Below, piece by piece: positions 40,030-50,253 of a DNA stretch of 56,314 bases. The position numbers and the translations under genes were made by a program. Source of the stretch: Adlercreutzia sp. ZJ141 (GTDB lineage: Bacteria; Actinomycetota; Coriobacteriia; Coriobacteriales; Eggerthellaceae); contig NZ_JAAKEB010000014.1 in the NCBI RefSeq assembly GCF_011038965.1, positions 1 to 56,314 of the forward strand, written 5' to 3'. Every line of letters starts with the position of its first letter. The stretch's first letter is position 1. The notes below the pieces were generated by a model. That model worked only from the letters and a program-made list of their open reading frames with translations. It was not told the origin of the DNA and did no database searches.

Positions 40030-41550
40030 GTGACTGCCGGATCTGTCGATGAGCTCGCGCGAGATGCGCTCGATCTCTCGAAGAACGCCCTACTTGTGAA
40101 CTTACGGTTCATGAACTCGGCGTTCTCATTCCTGCACCCGCTCGCCATTCCGCACAGCACGTTCGCAACCGATGGCACCTATCTGCGCTACGACCCCGCA
40201 ACCTTAGCGCGAACGTACGCCGACGAGCCGGAGCGTATCGCCCGCCTGCTGATGCATGTCACGCTACACAACGTGTTTTTGCATCCGTTTTCGGGCAGCG
40301 CGCTTGACCAGAACTGTTGGGATGTCGCCTGTGACATTGTGGTTGAGCACGCTATCACCGAACTTAACCTGCCCTCCGTGCACACCACGCGCTCGGAGCA
40401 ACAAGCGGCCACGCTCGCACGCATTGCGGCGTCGGTGCCCCGCATGACCGCCGAAACCGTGTATCGCTGGCTAGTTGACCAGTCCCTTTCCGCCGATGAA
40501 TTGGCCGAAATGCGCGCTCCGTTCTTCATGGACGACCACGATGTGTGGTATCGCCTGATCACCGCCGAAAGCACGAAAACCGACGGCAAGTCGGGCCTGC
40601 GCGAGGAAGGCTCGGGTGAGCGCGGGGCGGTTGCTACCTCGGCTGCGGAAAGCGGCACACTTTTCGACGTTCCCGAAGACGCCACACCACCTAAAAGCAC
40701 GCACACCTCGCATCGTGCCAAGATCAAAGATGACATCGTGCAGAAAGAAGCGCCCGAGATTATGTCCCAGGCGATGGAGCGTCCCTTCGGCAACACCATC
40801 AACTTAGACCGATCGGCATTCCAATGGAAGGAAGCCGCCTATGAACTGGGCGTGCAGCTAGACTCTTATGCCAAACAGTGGGGTGTTTCGGGCTCAAATC
40901 TGTCCATGAACCTGCGCCACGTAACACGTGAGAAGCAGGATTACCGCGTATTTCTGCGCAAGTTCGCACGCATGGGTGAGCATATCCGCGTGAACAACGA
41001 CGAGTTCGACTACGTGTACTACTGCTACGGCCTTTCCCGCTACGGCAACTTACCGCTCATCGAGCCACTCGAGTACACCGAGGAAAAGCGTATCCGCGAC
41101 TTTGTTATAGCTATCGACACCTCGGCGTCCACGAAAGACGGACTCGTGCGAAAGTTCGTGGAGAAGACTTACACCATCCTATCCCAGGAAACCGGCTTCT
41201 TCACCGACATCAACGTCTACATCGTACAATGCGACGCTGCCATCACACACGTAGCACACTTAACAAACGTGGACGACTTGAACGATTACCTCGATGGCCT
41301 GCAGATACACGGCCTAGGCGGGACCGACTTCCGCCCGGTGTTCGAGTTCGTAGAGGCCGCTGTCGAACGAGGCGACCTTCCCAACCTAGGCGGGCTCATT
41401 TACTTCACCGACGGACAGGGAACCTTCCCCGCGCGAAAGCCCGACTTCGACGCCGCTTTCGTGTTTGTGGAAGAAACATCGGACGACGTTACTGTGCCCA
41501 CGTGGGCCATGAAGGTGGTATTAGAAGAAACCGCGATCGTGGAGGATTAA
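40030..41550 (+). CDS. VWA-like domain protein with metallopeptidase-type N-terminus (DUF2201 type)
   Basis: 506 residues. The N-terminal part has a metallopeptidase-like helix LLMHVTLHNVFLHPF, and the C-terminal part a von Willebrand A-like fold: IAIDTSASTKDG (metal-site pattern D-x-S-x-S), HGLGGTDFRPVFEF and LIYFTDGQGTFP. This architecture is the DUF2201_N/VWA_2 type that pairs with a MoxR ATPase, the next gene, three bases on. Such pairs are thought to remodel or mature other proteins; the client here is unknown. The start is GTG at 40030, five bases after GGAG; the upstream open frame is probably leader. Confidence 0.85.
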   Translation: MTAGSVDELARDALDLSKNALLVNLRFMNSAFSFLHPLAIPHSTFATDGTYLRYDPATLARTYADEPERIARLLMHVTLHNVFLHPFSGSALDQNCWDVACDIVVEHAITELNLPSVHTTRSEQQAATLARIAASVPRMTAETVYRWLVDQSLSADELAEMRAPFFMDDHDVWYRLITAESTKTDGKSGLREEGSGERGAVATSAAESGTLFDVPEDATPPKSTHTSHRAKIKDDIVQKEAPEIMSQAMERPFGNTINLDRSAFQWKEAAYELGVQLDSYAKQWGVSGSNLSMNLRHVTREKQDYRVFLRKFARMGEHIRVNNDEFDYVYYCYGLSRYGNLPLIEPLEYTEEKRIRDFVIAIDTSASTKDGLVRKFVEKTYTILSQETGFFTDINVYIVQCDAAITHVAHLTNVDDLNDYLDGLQIHGLGGTDFRPVFEFVEAAVERGDLPNLGGLIYFTDGQGTFPARKPDFDAAFVFVEETSDDVTVPTWAMKVVLEETAIVED

Positions 41551-41553
41551 CAG

Positions 41554-43131
41554 ATGGATATCCGTCAAGCAAAACAGCAGATCGAAAACGCCATGCAGGC
41601 GTATTTCTTAAAAGACGAGTTTGGCAACTACCGCCTGCCTACCCAACGGCAGCGCCCCGTGTTTTTGCTGGGCGCGCCCGGCATCGGCAAGACGGCCATC
41701 ATGGAACAGATCGCGCAGAACTTGGAAGTTGGCTTCGTGTCGTATTCCATGACGCACCACACACGCCAAAGCGCCCTCGGCTTGCCCTTCATTGCGAAGA
41801 AGAGCTACGACGGTGTTGAATACGACGTGTCGGAATACACCATGAGCGAAATCATCGCCGCCGTGTATGACTCCATGGAGGCAACGGGGCGTCGCGAAGG
41901 CATTCTGTTCCTCGACGAGATCAACTGCGTGTCAGAAACACTCACGCCCGCCATGCTGCAGTTTTTGCAGTACAAAGTGTTCGGACGTCATCGCGTGCCG
42001 GATGGCTGGATTGTGGTAACCGCCGGCAACCCGCCCGAGTACAACCGCACCGTACACGACTTCGACATAGCCACGTGGGACCGCTTAAAGCGCATCGACG
42101 TGGAACCCGACTTCGGCGCATGGCGCGAATACGCTGTAGAAACCGGTGTGCACCCCGCCGTACTCACGTACCTTGACATCGAGCGCGACCATTTCTACCG
42201 CGTGTCGACCACTGTGGACGGTAAAACGTTCGTCACCGCGCGCGGCTGGGATGACTTGTCGTCGATGATGAAGCTCTATGAGGAACAGGGGTTGCCCGTA
42301 GACGAGCTGCTCATCGGGCAGTACGTGCAAGACCCCGAAATCGCCAAGCGCTTCTCGGTGTACTACGACCTGTTTACCAAATATCGCGCCGACTACCAGA
42401 TCGACCGCGTGCTGACAGGAGACGCCGACGCGGCTATTGTCGACCGCGCGCAGGCGGCGGCCTTTGACGAGCGCGTGTCGCTCATGGGCCTGCTCGTGGA
42501 CGCGCTGGGCGAAACGCTGCGCGACACCGTGACAGAAGACCGCGCGACTGCATTTGTACATAGCGAGCTGGCAGCTGTGAAGGAAGCGCTCGCGAGCGAG
42601 GGCGCGGGCGCGGACGGCGGAGCAGCCGCGGACGAAGCCGACCTGGGAGCGACTGATGCCACCGCACTCGTACGCGAGGCAACGGCACGCATTCAACGCA
42701 CCATGCAGACTGAGCGCAAAGCGGGGTTGCTTTCCGACGAGCGCTATGTTTCCTACGAACGCGCGATCAATCTGTTCGACCGAGCGCTGCGTGGCGAAGG
42801 GGCAAACCCAGCAGCTGGCGTGCCCGTATGCTCGTTCGACGCGCTGCGTGCGCTGTTCGGTGAACAACTCGACGCGCTCGACGCGCGCATCGAGCGAACC
42901 TCAGCCGCACTTGACCACGCGTTCGCATTCGTGGAAGATGCGTTCGGCGATGGACACGAAATGCTCATTTTGGTAACCGACCTGTCGGCGAACAAGTACG
43001 GCATGGCGTTCATCAACGACCATGGCTGCGAGCGCTATTTCGCACACAACCGCGAGCTGCTGTTCTATGAGCGCGGTGCCGACCTTGCCGACCGTATCAA
43101 TCGACTCGACCTGACCGCGAGCGAATCGTGA
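41554..43131 (+). CDS. MoxR-family AAA ATPase
   Basis: 525 residues. Walker A is GAPGIGKT (40-47), Walker B ILFLDEIN (117-124), and sensor 1 is VVTAGNPPEYN. The region after 280 is a long helical extension with an Ala/Asp/Gly-rich stretch around 355-370, longer than in simple MoxR proteins. MoxR ATPases act as chaperones with VWA-domain partners, and the partner is encoded directly before it. The gene overlaps dtd by four bases as GTGA. Confidence 0.9.
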   Translation: MDIRQAKQQIENAMQAYFLKDEFGNYRLPTQRQRPVFLLGAPGIGKTAIMEQIAQNLEVGFVSYSMTHHTRQSALGLPFIAKKSYDGVEYDVSEYTMSEIIAAVYDSMEATGRREGILFLDEINCVSETLTPAMLQFLQYKVFGRHRVPDGWIVVTAGNPPEYNRTVHDFDIATWDRLKRIDVEPDFGAWREYAVETGVHPAVLTYLDIERDHFYRVSTTVDGKTFVTARGWDDLSSMMKLYEEQGLPVDELLIGQYVQDPEIAKRFSVYYDLFTKYRADYQIDRVLTGDADAAIVDRAQAAAFDERVSLMGLLVDALGETLRDTVTEDRATAFVHSELAAVKEALASEGAGADGGAAADEADLGATDATALVREATARIQRTMQTERKAGLLSDERYVSYERAINLFDRALRGEGANPAAGVPVCSFDALRALFGEQLDALDARIERTSAALDHAFAFVEDAFGDGHEMLILVTDLSANKYGMAFINDHGCERYFAHNRELLFYERGADLADRINRLDLTASES

Positions 43132-43574
43132 GGGCGCTTATCCAGCGCGTCACACGTGCAAGCGTTACAGTAGACGGACAGGTGGTGGGCTCGTGCGAGC
43201 GCGGCTACCTCATCTTCTTGGGCGTCGGACACGGCGATAGCGAGGAACAGGTAGAGCAGCTGTGGAGTAAGGTGTCCCGACTGCGCATTTTTGAAGACGA
43301 GAACGGGAAGATCAACCGATCACTTGCCGACATTGAAGGCGACGTGCTGGTAGTGTCGCAGTTCACGCTGTACGCCACCTGCAAGCGCGGCAACCGCCCC
43401 TCGTTTACGTGTGCCGCGCCGCCAGACGAGGCGCGCCGACTGTACGAAGCGTTCGCGGATCGTGCCCGACGTGATGTCGCGCGGGTGGAAACCGGCGAAT
43501 TCGGCGCAATGATGAGCGTCGAGCTGGTAAACGACGGTCCTTTCACCATATGGCTGGACACCGATGAACTCTAA
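43128..43574 (+). CDS. dtd: D-aminoacyl-tRNA deacylase
   Basis: Removes D-amino acids wrongly attached to tRNA, and also Gly from tRNA-Ala. The 148 residues are full length and carry both family motifs: SQFTLYA in the middle and NDGPFTIWLDT at the end, which form the active site across the dimer. The start is GTG, overlapping the ATPase stop. It is translationally coupled both to the ATPase and, by an 11-base overlap, to the lysozyme gene. Confidence 0.97.
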   Translation: MRALIQRVTRASVTVDGQVVGSCERGYLIFLGVGHGDSEEQVEQLWSKVSRLRIFEDENGKINRSLADIEGDVLVVSQFTLYATCKRGNRPSFTCAAPPDEARRLYEAFADRARRDVARVETGEFGAMMSVELVNDGPFTIWLDTDEL

Positions 43575-44475
43575 ACGAAGGAACGTAAGCAGCCGAAAAC
43601 CACCCACAAGCCGCAACCACGCACGCCAAGCGCGGCCCCACCTGATCGCGCTGGGCGCTGTTGTTCTCGCAGCATTAGCAATGGTGCTGGTAGCAGGCAT
43701 GTCGTGCGTGCGATCATGCGGACGCGATGGAGCGAGCGTAGACGATGCCTTACGGACACAACCCTACGTGAGCCCTTACGATTGGAGTCAGATCGCCTGG
43801 GAAGGCGCATCGGGTGATCGAGCCGTGCTATACCGTGGCGGCGCGATCATTTCCGATACCGGTATCGACGTGTCGGAATTCAACGGTAACATCAACTGGG
43901 ACGCTGTGGCAGCCGACGGCGTGTCGTTCGCATTCGTGCGCGTGGGCAACCGCGGCTACACTGAAGGCGCACTTTCGGCCGACGCCCGCTACGAGCAGAA
44001 TCTCGACGGTGCCGCAGCCGCCGGGTTGCAGGTGGGAGCGTATTTCTTCTCACAAGCGACCACTATTGAAGAGGCGCGCGAAGAAGCTGACTTTTTGGTG
44101 CAGCTACTCAACAGCCGCACGCTTGATTTGCCCGTCGCGTTCGATCACGAAACGATTGTCGGCGCAGGCCGCGCAAACGACGTGAATGGCGACACGCTGG
44201 TTGCTATCGCCGAAGCGTTCTGCGAACGTGTCGAGAAGGCGGGTTACCACACACTCATCTACGGAAACGCGCACGACATGCAACGCTTGGGCTACGGGCT
44301 TGGCGGAGCGGCAGGCGGGCGCGAGGTTCTACAGGGCCGTCCCACCTGGTTCGCAGAATACGGTGTCGCGCAGCCCACCGCACGGTTCGACTTCACCATC
44401 TGGCAGTACAGCAATACCGGCACCGTAGCAGGCATAGATACGGCCGTCGACATGAACTTGCGCCTGCTGCAGTAG
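43564..44475 (+). CDS. Membrane-anchored GH25 lysozyme-type muramidase
   Basis: 303 residues: a basic N-terminus, one membrane helix (about 27-46) and a glycoside hydrolase 25 domain outside the cell. Catalytic-site patterns are IDVSEFNGNINWD (Asp102) and VAFDHETI (Asp194, Glu196), followed by YHTLIYGNAHD and FDFTIWQYSNTG. It should cut the peptidoglycan sugar chain between MurNAc and GlcNAc, for wall growth or remodelling. Its start lies inside dtd. There is no SH3 or wall-binding repeat, so it acts tethered to the membrane. Confidence 0.93.
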   Translation: MNSKRRNVSSRKPPTSRNHARQARPHLIALGAVVLAALAMVLVAGMSCVRSCGRDGASVDDALRTQPYVSPYDWSQIAWEGASGDRAVLYRGGAIISDTGIDVSEFNGNINWDAVAADGVSFAFVRVGNRGYTEGALSADARYEQNLDGAAAAGLQVGAYFFSQATTIEEAREEADFLVQLLNSRTLDLPVAFDHETIVGAGRANDVNGDTLVAIAEAFCERVEKAGYHTLIYGNAHDMQRLGYGLGGAAGGREVLQGRPTWFAEYGVAQPTARFDFTIWQYSNTGTVAGIDTAVDMNLRLLQ

Positions 44476-44498
44476 CAATACCTTAGGGAAACCTGTTG

Positions 44499-44542
44499 CG
44501 CATGGCAGGAGGGCGAACGCTTACTCCTACCCTTACCATGCG
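44499..44542. other. Hairpin between the converging lysozyme and uvrB genes
   Basis: CGCATGG (44499-44505) pairs with CCATGCG (44536-44542), and AGGAG/CTCCT pairs inside. No T run is present. It lies in the 81-base gap where the two transcripts meet. Confidence 0.45.
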
Positions 44543-44556
44543 GGCTTGGTCACCTT

Positions 44557-46707
44557 CTACGACCGGTTACTGCTGCCGTAGGCTGCGTGTTTGCGATTGC
44601 CGTAGGTACTTCCCTTGCGTGCGGTTTTCTTCAGGTTCTTCAGCACGTCGCTTTCGCTTTGACCCTCAACTTGCGCGCGCAGCTTCACCACCTGGTCGCG
44701 CAAGCGAGCGGCTTCCTCGAAGTCCATGTTCGCCGACGCGGCGGCCATTTCGTCTTCCATGCTGGACACAATGCGTAGCACTTCCTCGCGCGACAGCTCA
44801 GCTAGCTGCTTGTTCACCTGCTCGGCACTGGCACCTTCCACATCCTCAGTCACAAACGCCATAATATCGCTGATGGCTTTGCGAATGGTTTGCGGCTCAA
44901 TGCCGTGCTCGGTGTTATATGCCATTTGCAACTCGCGACGGCGGCGCGTTTCACTGATCGCACGATCCATGGAGTCGGTGGTTTTGTCGGCATACATGAT
45001 CACCTGGCCGCTCACGTTACGCGCGGCGCGGCCGATAGTCTGAATAAGGCTGCGGTGGTTGCGCAGGAATCCCTCTTTGTCAGCGTCGAGAATAGCCACC
45101 AGCGACACCTCCGGCAGGTCAAGCCCCTCGCGCAGCAGATTAATGCCCACCAGCACGTCGAATTCGCCACGGCGAAGGTCGCGCAGGATCTCCACGCGCT
45201 CAAGCGTGCCTATGTCGGAATGCATGTAACGAGCCCGAACCCCCTGGTCAAGCAGGTGATCGGTTAAATCCTCAGCCATCTTTTTCGTCAGCGTGGTTAT
45301 GAGCACGCGCTCATCGCGCGCGGCGCGCTCCTTCGCCTCGTCAATAATGTCGTCAATTTGGCTGGCAATCGGACGTACCACGATGTCGGGATCGAGCAGA
45401 CCAGTGGGGCGAATAATCTGCTCCACCTGTTTCTGCGTTACCTTTTCCTCGTAGTCACCAGGCGTAGCCGACACATAAATAAACTGCGGCACGCGCCCTT
45501 CAAACTCATCAAAACGCAAGGGGCGGTTATCCAGACAGCTGGGCAAGCGGAAACCATGTTCGGCAAGCGTGATTTTGCGGCTGCGGTCGCCCTCGTGCAT
45601 GCCGCGAATCTGCGGCACTGTCACGTGGCTCTCGTCGATGATGCACAGAAAATCGCTGGGGAAGTAGTCGATAAGCGTGTAGGGCGGCTCACCCGGCTCG
45701 CGCCCGTCAAGGTGACGCGAGTAATTCTCGATGCCGCTACAAAACCCCATCGTCTCGAGCATTTCGAGATCGTAGTTCGTGCGCATTTCCAAACGTTGGG
45801 CTTCAAGCAGCTTGCCTTCGTCGTTGAATTGCTGCAAACGGTCGCGCAGTTCCTCTTGAATGGTTGTAAGCGCATGCTCGATCTTCGGGCGCGCCGTCAC
45901 GTAATGCGACGCAGGCCAGATGGGCAACGCCTCGAATTCGCCGATCACTTCGCCTGTGACCAGATCGACCTCGGCAATGCGCTCGATCTCGTCACCCCAA
46001 AACTCCACGCGCACCGGATTGTCGGCATACGGCGGAAACACGTCGAGCGCATCCCCTCGCACGCGGAACGTGCCACGCTTCAGCTCGTAGTCGTTGCGGT
46101 CGTATTGGATGTCGATAAGTTCGTAAATCACCTGGTCGCGATCAGCCTCGCGTTCCTTATCCAGAAACACCGCCATACCTGCATAGTCCATGGGGCTACC
46201 GATGCCGTAAATACAGCTCACCGACGCCACCACAATGCAGTCGCGACGCGACAACAGCGCACTCGTTGCCGCATGACGCAGCTTTTCCACCTCTTCGTTG
46301 ATAGAGGCGTCCTTTTCAATGAAGGTATCGCTTGAGGGAACATAGGCTTCGGGCTGATAGTAATCGTAGTAGCTTACGAAGTATACGACGGAATTGTCGG
46401 GGAAAAATTCCTTTAGTTCGGCGGCCAACTGCGCGGCGAGCGTCTTGTTGGGAGCTAACACGAGCGTGGGCTTTTGCACCGCTTCAATGGTCTTGGCCAT
46501 AGTGAAGGTCTTACCGGAACCGGTCACGCCAAGTAGCGTCTGATAACGTAGTCCCTCGCGCACACCACGAGCCAGCGCGTCGATTGCCTGAGACTGATCG
46601 CCTGCCGGCTCATAGGGCGACACCACCCGAAACGGCGTGTTCGCAAGCCGCACCTCGGGAAGCTTGCCCTCCATGAGCGTACCGTTGATGTTCGACAAAT
46701 GAGCCAT
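44557..46707 (-). CDS. uvrB: Excinuclease ABC subunit B
   Basis: DNA-damage verification helicase of nucleotide excision repair. The 716 residues have the family hallmarks: [13 protein letters not shown] (Walker A), [11 protein letters not shown] of the beta hairpin, [33 protein letters not shown] and a C-terminal UVR domain (about 650-690). The ATG at 46705-46707 follows AAAGGAC. The frame stays open for about 1.3 kb further upstream, but that part is antisense to the YeiH gene and has no coding character in this direction, so I exclude it. Confidence 0.98.
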   Translation of the reverse strand: MAHLSNINGTLMEGKLPEVRLANTPFRVVSPYEPAGDQSQAIDALARGVREGLRYQTLLGVTGSGKTFTMAKTIEAVQKPTLVLAPNKTLAAQLAAELKEFFPDNSVVYFVSYYDYYQPEAYVPSSDTFIEKDASINEEVEKLRHAATSALLSRRDCIVVASVSCIYGIGSPMDYAGMAVFLDKEREADRDQVIYELIDIQYDRNDYELKRGTFRVRGDALDVFPPYADNPVRVEFWGDEIERIAEVDLVTGEVIGEFEALPIWPASHYVTARPKIEHALTTIQEELRDRLQQFNDEGKLLEAQRLEMRTNYDLEMLETMGFCSGIENYSRHLDGREPGEPPYTLIDYFPSDFLCIIDESHVTVPQIRGMHEGDRSRKITLAEHGFRLPSCLDNRPLRFDEFEGRVPQFIYVSATPGDYEEKVTQKQVEQIIRPTGLLDPDIVVRPIASQIDDIIDEAKERAARDERVLITTLTKKMAEDLTDHLLDQGVRARYMHSDIGTLERVEILRDLRRGEFDVLVGINLLREGLDLPEVSLVAILDADKEGFLRNHRSLIQTIGRAARNVSGQVIMYADKTTDSMDRAISETRRRRELQMAYNTEHGIEPQTIRKAISDIMAFVTEDVEGASAEQVNKQLAELSREEVLRIVSSMEDEMAAASANMDFEEAARLRDQVVKLRAQVEGQSESDVLKNLKKTARKGSTYGNRKHAAYGSSNRS

Positions 46708-46815
46708 CGAGTTGTCCTTTCGTGTGAGAGCGCAGGACTTCGAGAAGTACCGTTTAAATCCGCCTTGATGCCTTACCAGCCGGGACAGTCTAGCACACCT
46801 GCCACGCACTGCCCC

Positions 46816-46875
46816 TTCCGAAGCAATGACAGCTCGGCTACAATAATTTGGTTTGAATAACGTTGGATAACGTTG
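46816..46875 (+). promoter_or_regulatory. Predicted promoter and direct repeat before the YeiH gene
   Basis: TTCCGA (46816-46821), 17 bases, TACAAT (46839-46844). Just downstream, ATAACGTTG occurs twice one helical turn apart (46857-46865 and 46867-46875), a layout expected for a regulator binding one face of the DNA. Confidence 0.4.
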
Positions 46876-46909
46876 CCGAAGGCCGTGGTATGGATGGGGT
46901 TGATATAAC

Positions 46910-48091
46910 GTGAATTTCATCAGGAACAACGCAGGCGGCATTGGCATCTGTGCAATTATCGCCCTTCCCTGCTGGTTTTTGGGCCAGGCGTTCCCTATCG
47001 TTGGCGGGCCAGTGTTCGCCATACTGGCGGGCATGGCTATCGCACTTCTGTGGAAACCACGTGCTCGCGGCACTTTACAGAAAGGCATTGGATTCACAGC
47101 CAAGAAGGTACTGCAGTATGCCGTGATCCTGTTAGGGTTCGGGCTGAACCTTATCCAGATTGCCCAGGTAGGAGCCATGTCGCTGCCTATTATCTGCTCC
47201 ACCATAGCCACCGCGCTCATCGTGGCGTTTTTGATGAGCAAGGCACTACACATGCCCGCAGGCATATCCACGCTTATCGGCGTGGGATCGTCCATTTGCG
47301 GCGGCAGCGCCATCGCGGCAACGGCTCCGGTTATCAACGCGAAGGACGAAGACGTCGCACAGGCGATTTCGGTTATCTTCTTGTTCAACGTGGTGGCTGC
47401 GCTCGTATTTCCCACGCTGGGAAACCTACTGGGCATGAGCAACGACGGCTTTGGCCTGTTCGCCGGAACCGCCGTGAACGACACCTCGTCAGTCACGGCC
47501 GCTGCGGCCGCTTGGGACGGCATGCACCCCGGATCAAACGCGCTTGACCATGCCACTATCGTAAAACTCACGCGAACCCTGGCCATCATTCCCATCACGC
47601 TGGTGCTGGCGCTTCTACAAGTACGTAAAGCAAAGCGAGCGGCTGAAGATGCTGGTAGTGCGGGCGTGAGCATGGTGGCATCTGACGCGAGCGCCAGCGA
47701 AGTGGCAGGCGACAGCAGCAACGCGGTTGCCAACGCCAACAACAGTGTGGCAACCACTGCAAGTGATAGCAGCGCAACACGCCAGACGGGCGGCAAGCAG
47801 CTGGGTAACTTCAGCTTGAAGCGCGCCTTCCCGATGTTTATCTTGTGGTTCGTGGTGGCAAGCATCATCACCACCATCGCCGTGGCGGCGGGCGCAGACG
47901 CTGCAGTGTTTGACCCCTTGAAAACTCTCTCGAAGTTCTTCATCTGCATGGCTATGGCGGCTATCGGGTTAAACACCGACATCGTGAAACTGGTGAAATC
48001 GGGCGGCAAGCCTATTCTCATGGGCTTTGTCTGTTGGATATGCATCGCCGCTGTAAGCCTGGGAATGCAGGCGCTGCTGGGACTGTGGTAG
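46910..48091 (+). CDS. YeiH-family putative membrane transporter
   Basis: 393 residues with about ten membrane helices. Family markers are [35 protein letters not shown], and [19 protein letters not shown]. The family is annotated as a putative sulfate exporter or related anion carrier, based on limited evidence. A Ser/Ala/Asn-rich stretch of about 60 residues (roughly 240-300) replaces a short loop and looks like a recent low-complexity expansion. The start is GTG at 46910, ten bases after GGGG; no ATG lies nearby in frame. It is divergent from uvrB. Confidence 0.85.
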   Translation: MNFIRNNAGGIGICAIIALPCWFLGQAFPIVGGPVFAILAGMAIALLWKPRARGTLQKGIGFTAKKVLQYAVILLGFGLNLIQIAQVGAMSLPIICSTIATALIVAFLMSKALHMPAGISTLIGVGSSICGGSAIAATAPVINAKDEDVAQAISVIFLFNVVAALVFPTLGNLLGMSNDGFGLFAGTAVNDTSSVTAAAAAWDGMHPGSNALDHATIVKLTRTLAIIPITLVLALLQVRKAKRAAEDAGSAGVSMVASDASASEVAGDSSNAVANANNSVATTASDSSATRQTGGKQLGNFSLKRAFPMFILWFVVASIITTIAVAAGADAAVFDPLKTLSKFFICMAMAAIGLNTDIVKLVKSGGKPILMGFVCWICIAAVSLGMQALLGLW

Positions 48092-48468
48092 CCACTGCCC
48101 TACTTGGCGCATTGTGTCGGCAATGTCGAGACCGTCGCAATAGTGCCATTACGCTCAGCAGAGACGGCGAAAGGCTGGCGAATTCGAAGTGTTCTCTACG
48201 GTGACTGGTCTCTGTCTGCTAAGCTTGGCGTCGTTGGCATAGGCGCACATAGCCTCGACGAGGCGTTTGACAAGGCCGATCCGGCGTTCGCACGCACCGC
48301 TATGGATATCTTCGAGGTGTTTGGCTTTCACATGGTGCTGGCAACTCCCTTCAAGCTGATAACGGTGCTCAAGCCCTACGTTGGTGCTGTAGCGCATTTG
48401 GGCTAGCAGCCACTTCGGCAACAGGACCGATCACCTATAATAGAAGAAGCAGCACAGAAAGGATCGGC
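48092..48468. other. Gene-poor gap with possible coding remnant and promoter
   Basis: Both strands are open across about 48104-48420, but only from TTG codons without ribosome sites, and I recognise neither product. It may be decayed coding sequence. At the right end, TTCGGC (48414-48419), 16 bases and TATAAT (48436-48441) form a promoter for the AAA gene that follows. Confidence 0.45.
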
Positions 48469-50253
48469 ATGGCACACAATGTGGTAATCAGCGAAAACGG
48501 GGTGTATTGTAAAGACGGCGCTCGTTTGTCTGACCGCTCGGGACGCAAGATGCTCCCTATCGGCAACGACGACTTCATTACCGTTGCTCAAAACTCCATT
48601 TTTGTTGATAAAACAATGCTTATTGCCGACGTATTGAATTCTGGAAGCGTTGCCACGCTGTTCTGTCGACCTCGACGCTTTGGCAAATCCCTTAATCTCT
48701 CCATGCTCCAGCGGTTCTTCGAGATCCCCTCGCCAGATGACCCAGCCGCCATAGACACGTCTTCTCTTTTTGAAGGACTTGCCATTTGGAGCGCCGAGGA
48801 TGGCCGCTATCGTGCGCACCATGCGTCCTACCCGGTCATTCGCTTTTCATTCAATGACGTAAAAGCTCTTACCTGGCGCGATGCCTTTCGTGCAATTCGC
48901 AGCAAAATGGCTTCCGAATATCGTCGTCATTACTACTTAGCTGATAGCCCAAACCTGTCAGATGCAGAAAAAGCCCAGGTAGAACAAGTATCTTACGACC
49001 AATTTAACGACCTTCCCCTCGGTAGATCTCTCATGGTGCTTTCCGATTTACTCTTTAAGCATCATGGGAAGCGATGCGTTATTCTTATTGATGAATACGA
49101 CGCCCCCGTTATGGCGGGGCACACCAACGGATACTATCGCGAAGCTGTGAGCTTTATCAAAGGATGGCTGACCGGTGCCCTCAAAGGCAACTCATCCCTT
49201 GCTTTTGCCGTGCTCACTGGTGTACAACGCATCTCCAAAGAGTCGATTTTCTCGGATCTGAACAACTTAACCGTAAACACGGCTCTCAATGTAGCCTCCG
49301 ACGAACGCTACGGATTCACCCAAGACGAGGTGCGAGCGCTTGCCTGCTACTTGGCAAGCGAAGATGATTTGCAAGAAGTGCGCTATTGGTACGACGGCTA
49401 TCGCTTCGGAAATATAGACGCCTACAACCCGTGGAGTGTGCTTAATTATTTCCAAAACCATGGCGTCCCCGATGTGTACTGGGGTAACACATCAAGCAAT
49501 TCAGTACTCGGCGAGTTAATAGCATCAACCGAAGAAGCCACACAAGAACAACTGTATACACTCATGGAACCAAACGGCGTGGTGGAAGAGACTCTCGATC
49601 TTTCCGTCACCTTCCCCGATGAGCCGGGTGTTGATACCCACGCACTTTGGAGCATGCTTTACCTGGCAGGCTATCTCACCACCGACGACACTGAGTTACC
49701 AAACAGTCGCCGCCGCGTGCGCCCCTTACGTATTCCTAACCAGGAAATTCGCGAACTCTACCGCACCGAAATCGTCGACCGCTTTACCCGCGCTATGGGG
49801 AGTTCGGGACGCTTACTGCGTCTTCACCAGGCTTTTATCGAAGGGAATGTCGAAGTTGTGAAAGCAGAGCTTGAGAAGGTACTGCTCGATTCCGCTTCGT
49901 CGTTCGATCTCGTTCGCGAGAATAGCTATCACATGCTCGTATTGGGACTCATGTTCGGCATGCGAGAATACGAAGATCCGCGTTCGAACCGTGAAGCCGG
50001 ATACGGCCGCTATGATGTGCGCGTTAAGCCCTGTGACCCCAACCGCGACCCTCTTCTTATCATCGAACTCAAGTGCGCCGCAGGAGTTGCATCCGATACG
50101 GAATCCCTCAAGATTCTTGCAGCCCAAGCCTTACAGCAAACCGATGCTTCGCGCTATGAGTCGGGTGTAACTATTGGTAAGGCTGGAATCCGCCGCTGGG
50201 GCCTCGCTTTTTCTGGTAAACATATTGCCGTGGATACAAGAACGTCCTTGTAA
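48469..50253 (+). CDS. AAA-ATPase-like protein with C-terminal PD-(D/E)XK nuclease-type domain (second copy)
   Basis: 594 residues, clearly homologous along its whole length to the protein encoded at 6038-7816: shared blocks include LFCRPRRFGKSLNLSML, VILIDEYDAPVMAGHTNGYY, TGVQRISKESIFSDLNNLTV and the WYDGYRFGN motif. The C-terminal catalytic pattern is GYGRYDVRV and LIIELKCA. The start follows GAAAGG, and the TATAAT promoter is 28 bases before it. Unlike the first copy it has no flanking direct repeats. The two paralogues are diverged enough to be old duplicates or separate acquisitions. The role is unknown. Confidence 0.87.
   Translation: MAHNVVISENGVYCKDGARLSDRSGRKMLPIGNDDFITVAQNSIFVDKTMLIADVLNSGSVATLFCRPRRFGKSLNLSMLQRFFEIPSPDDPAAIDTSSLFEGLAIWSAEDGRYRAHHASYPVIRFSFNDVKALTWRDAFRAIRSKMASEYRRHYYLADSPNLSDAEKAQVEQVSYDQFNDLPLGRSLMVLSDLLFKHHGKRCVILIDEYDAPVMAGHTNGYYREAVSFIKGWLTGALKGNSSLAFAVLTGVQRISKESIFSDLNNLTVNTALNVASDERYGFTQDEVRALACYLASEDDLQEVRYWYDGYRFGNIDAYNPWSVLNYFQNHGVPDVYWGNTSSNSVLGELIASTEEATQEQLYTLMEPNGVVEETLDLSVTFPDEPGVDTHALWSMLYLAGYLTTDDTELPNSRRRVRPLRIPNQEIRELYRTEIVDRFTRAMGSSGRLLRLHQAFIEGNVEVVKAELEKVLLDSASSFDLVRENSYHMLVLGLMFGMREYEDPRSNREAGYGRYDVRVKPCDPNRDPLLIIELKCAAGVASDTESLKILAAQALQQTDASRYESGVTIGKAGIRRWGLAFSGKHIAVDTRTSL

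Noticed and set aside
46708-48045. Open frame extending uvrB upstream to 1162 codons
   Set aside because: The extra part is exactly antisense to the well-supported YeiH gene, is rich in Ser, Ala, Met and Thr typical of shadow frames, and uvrB has its own ribosome site and the conserved family start at 46707.
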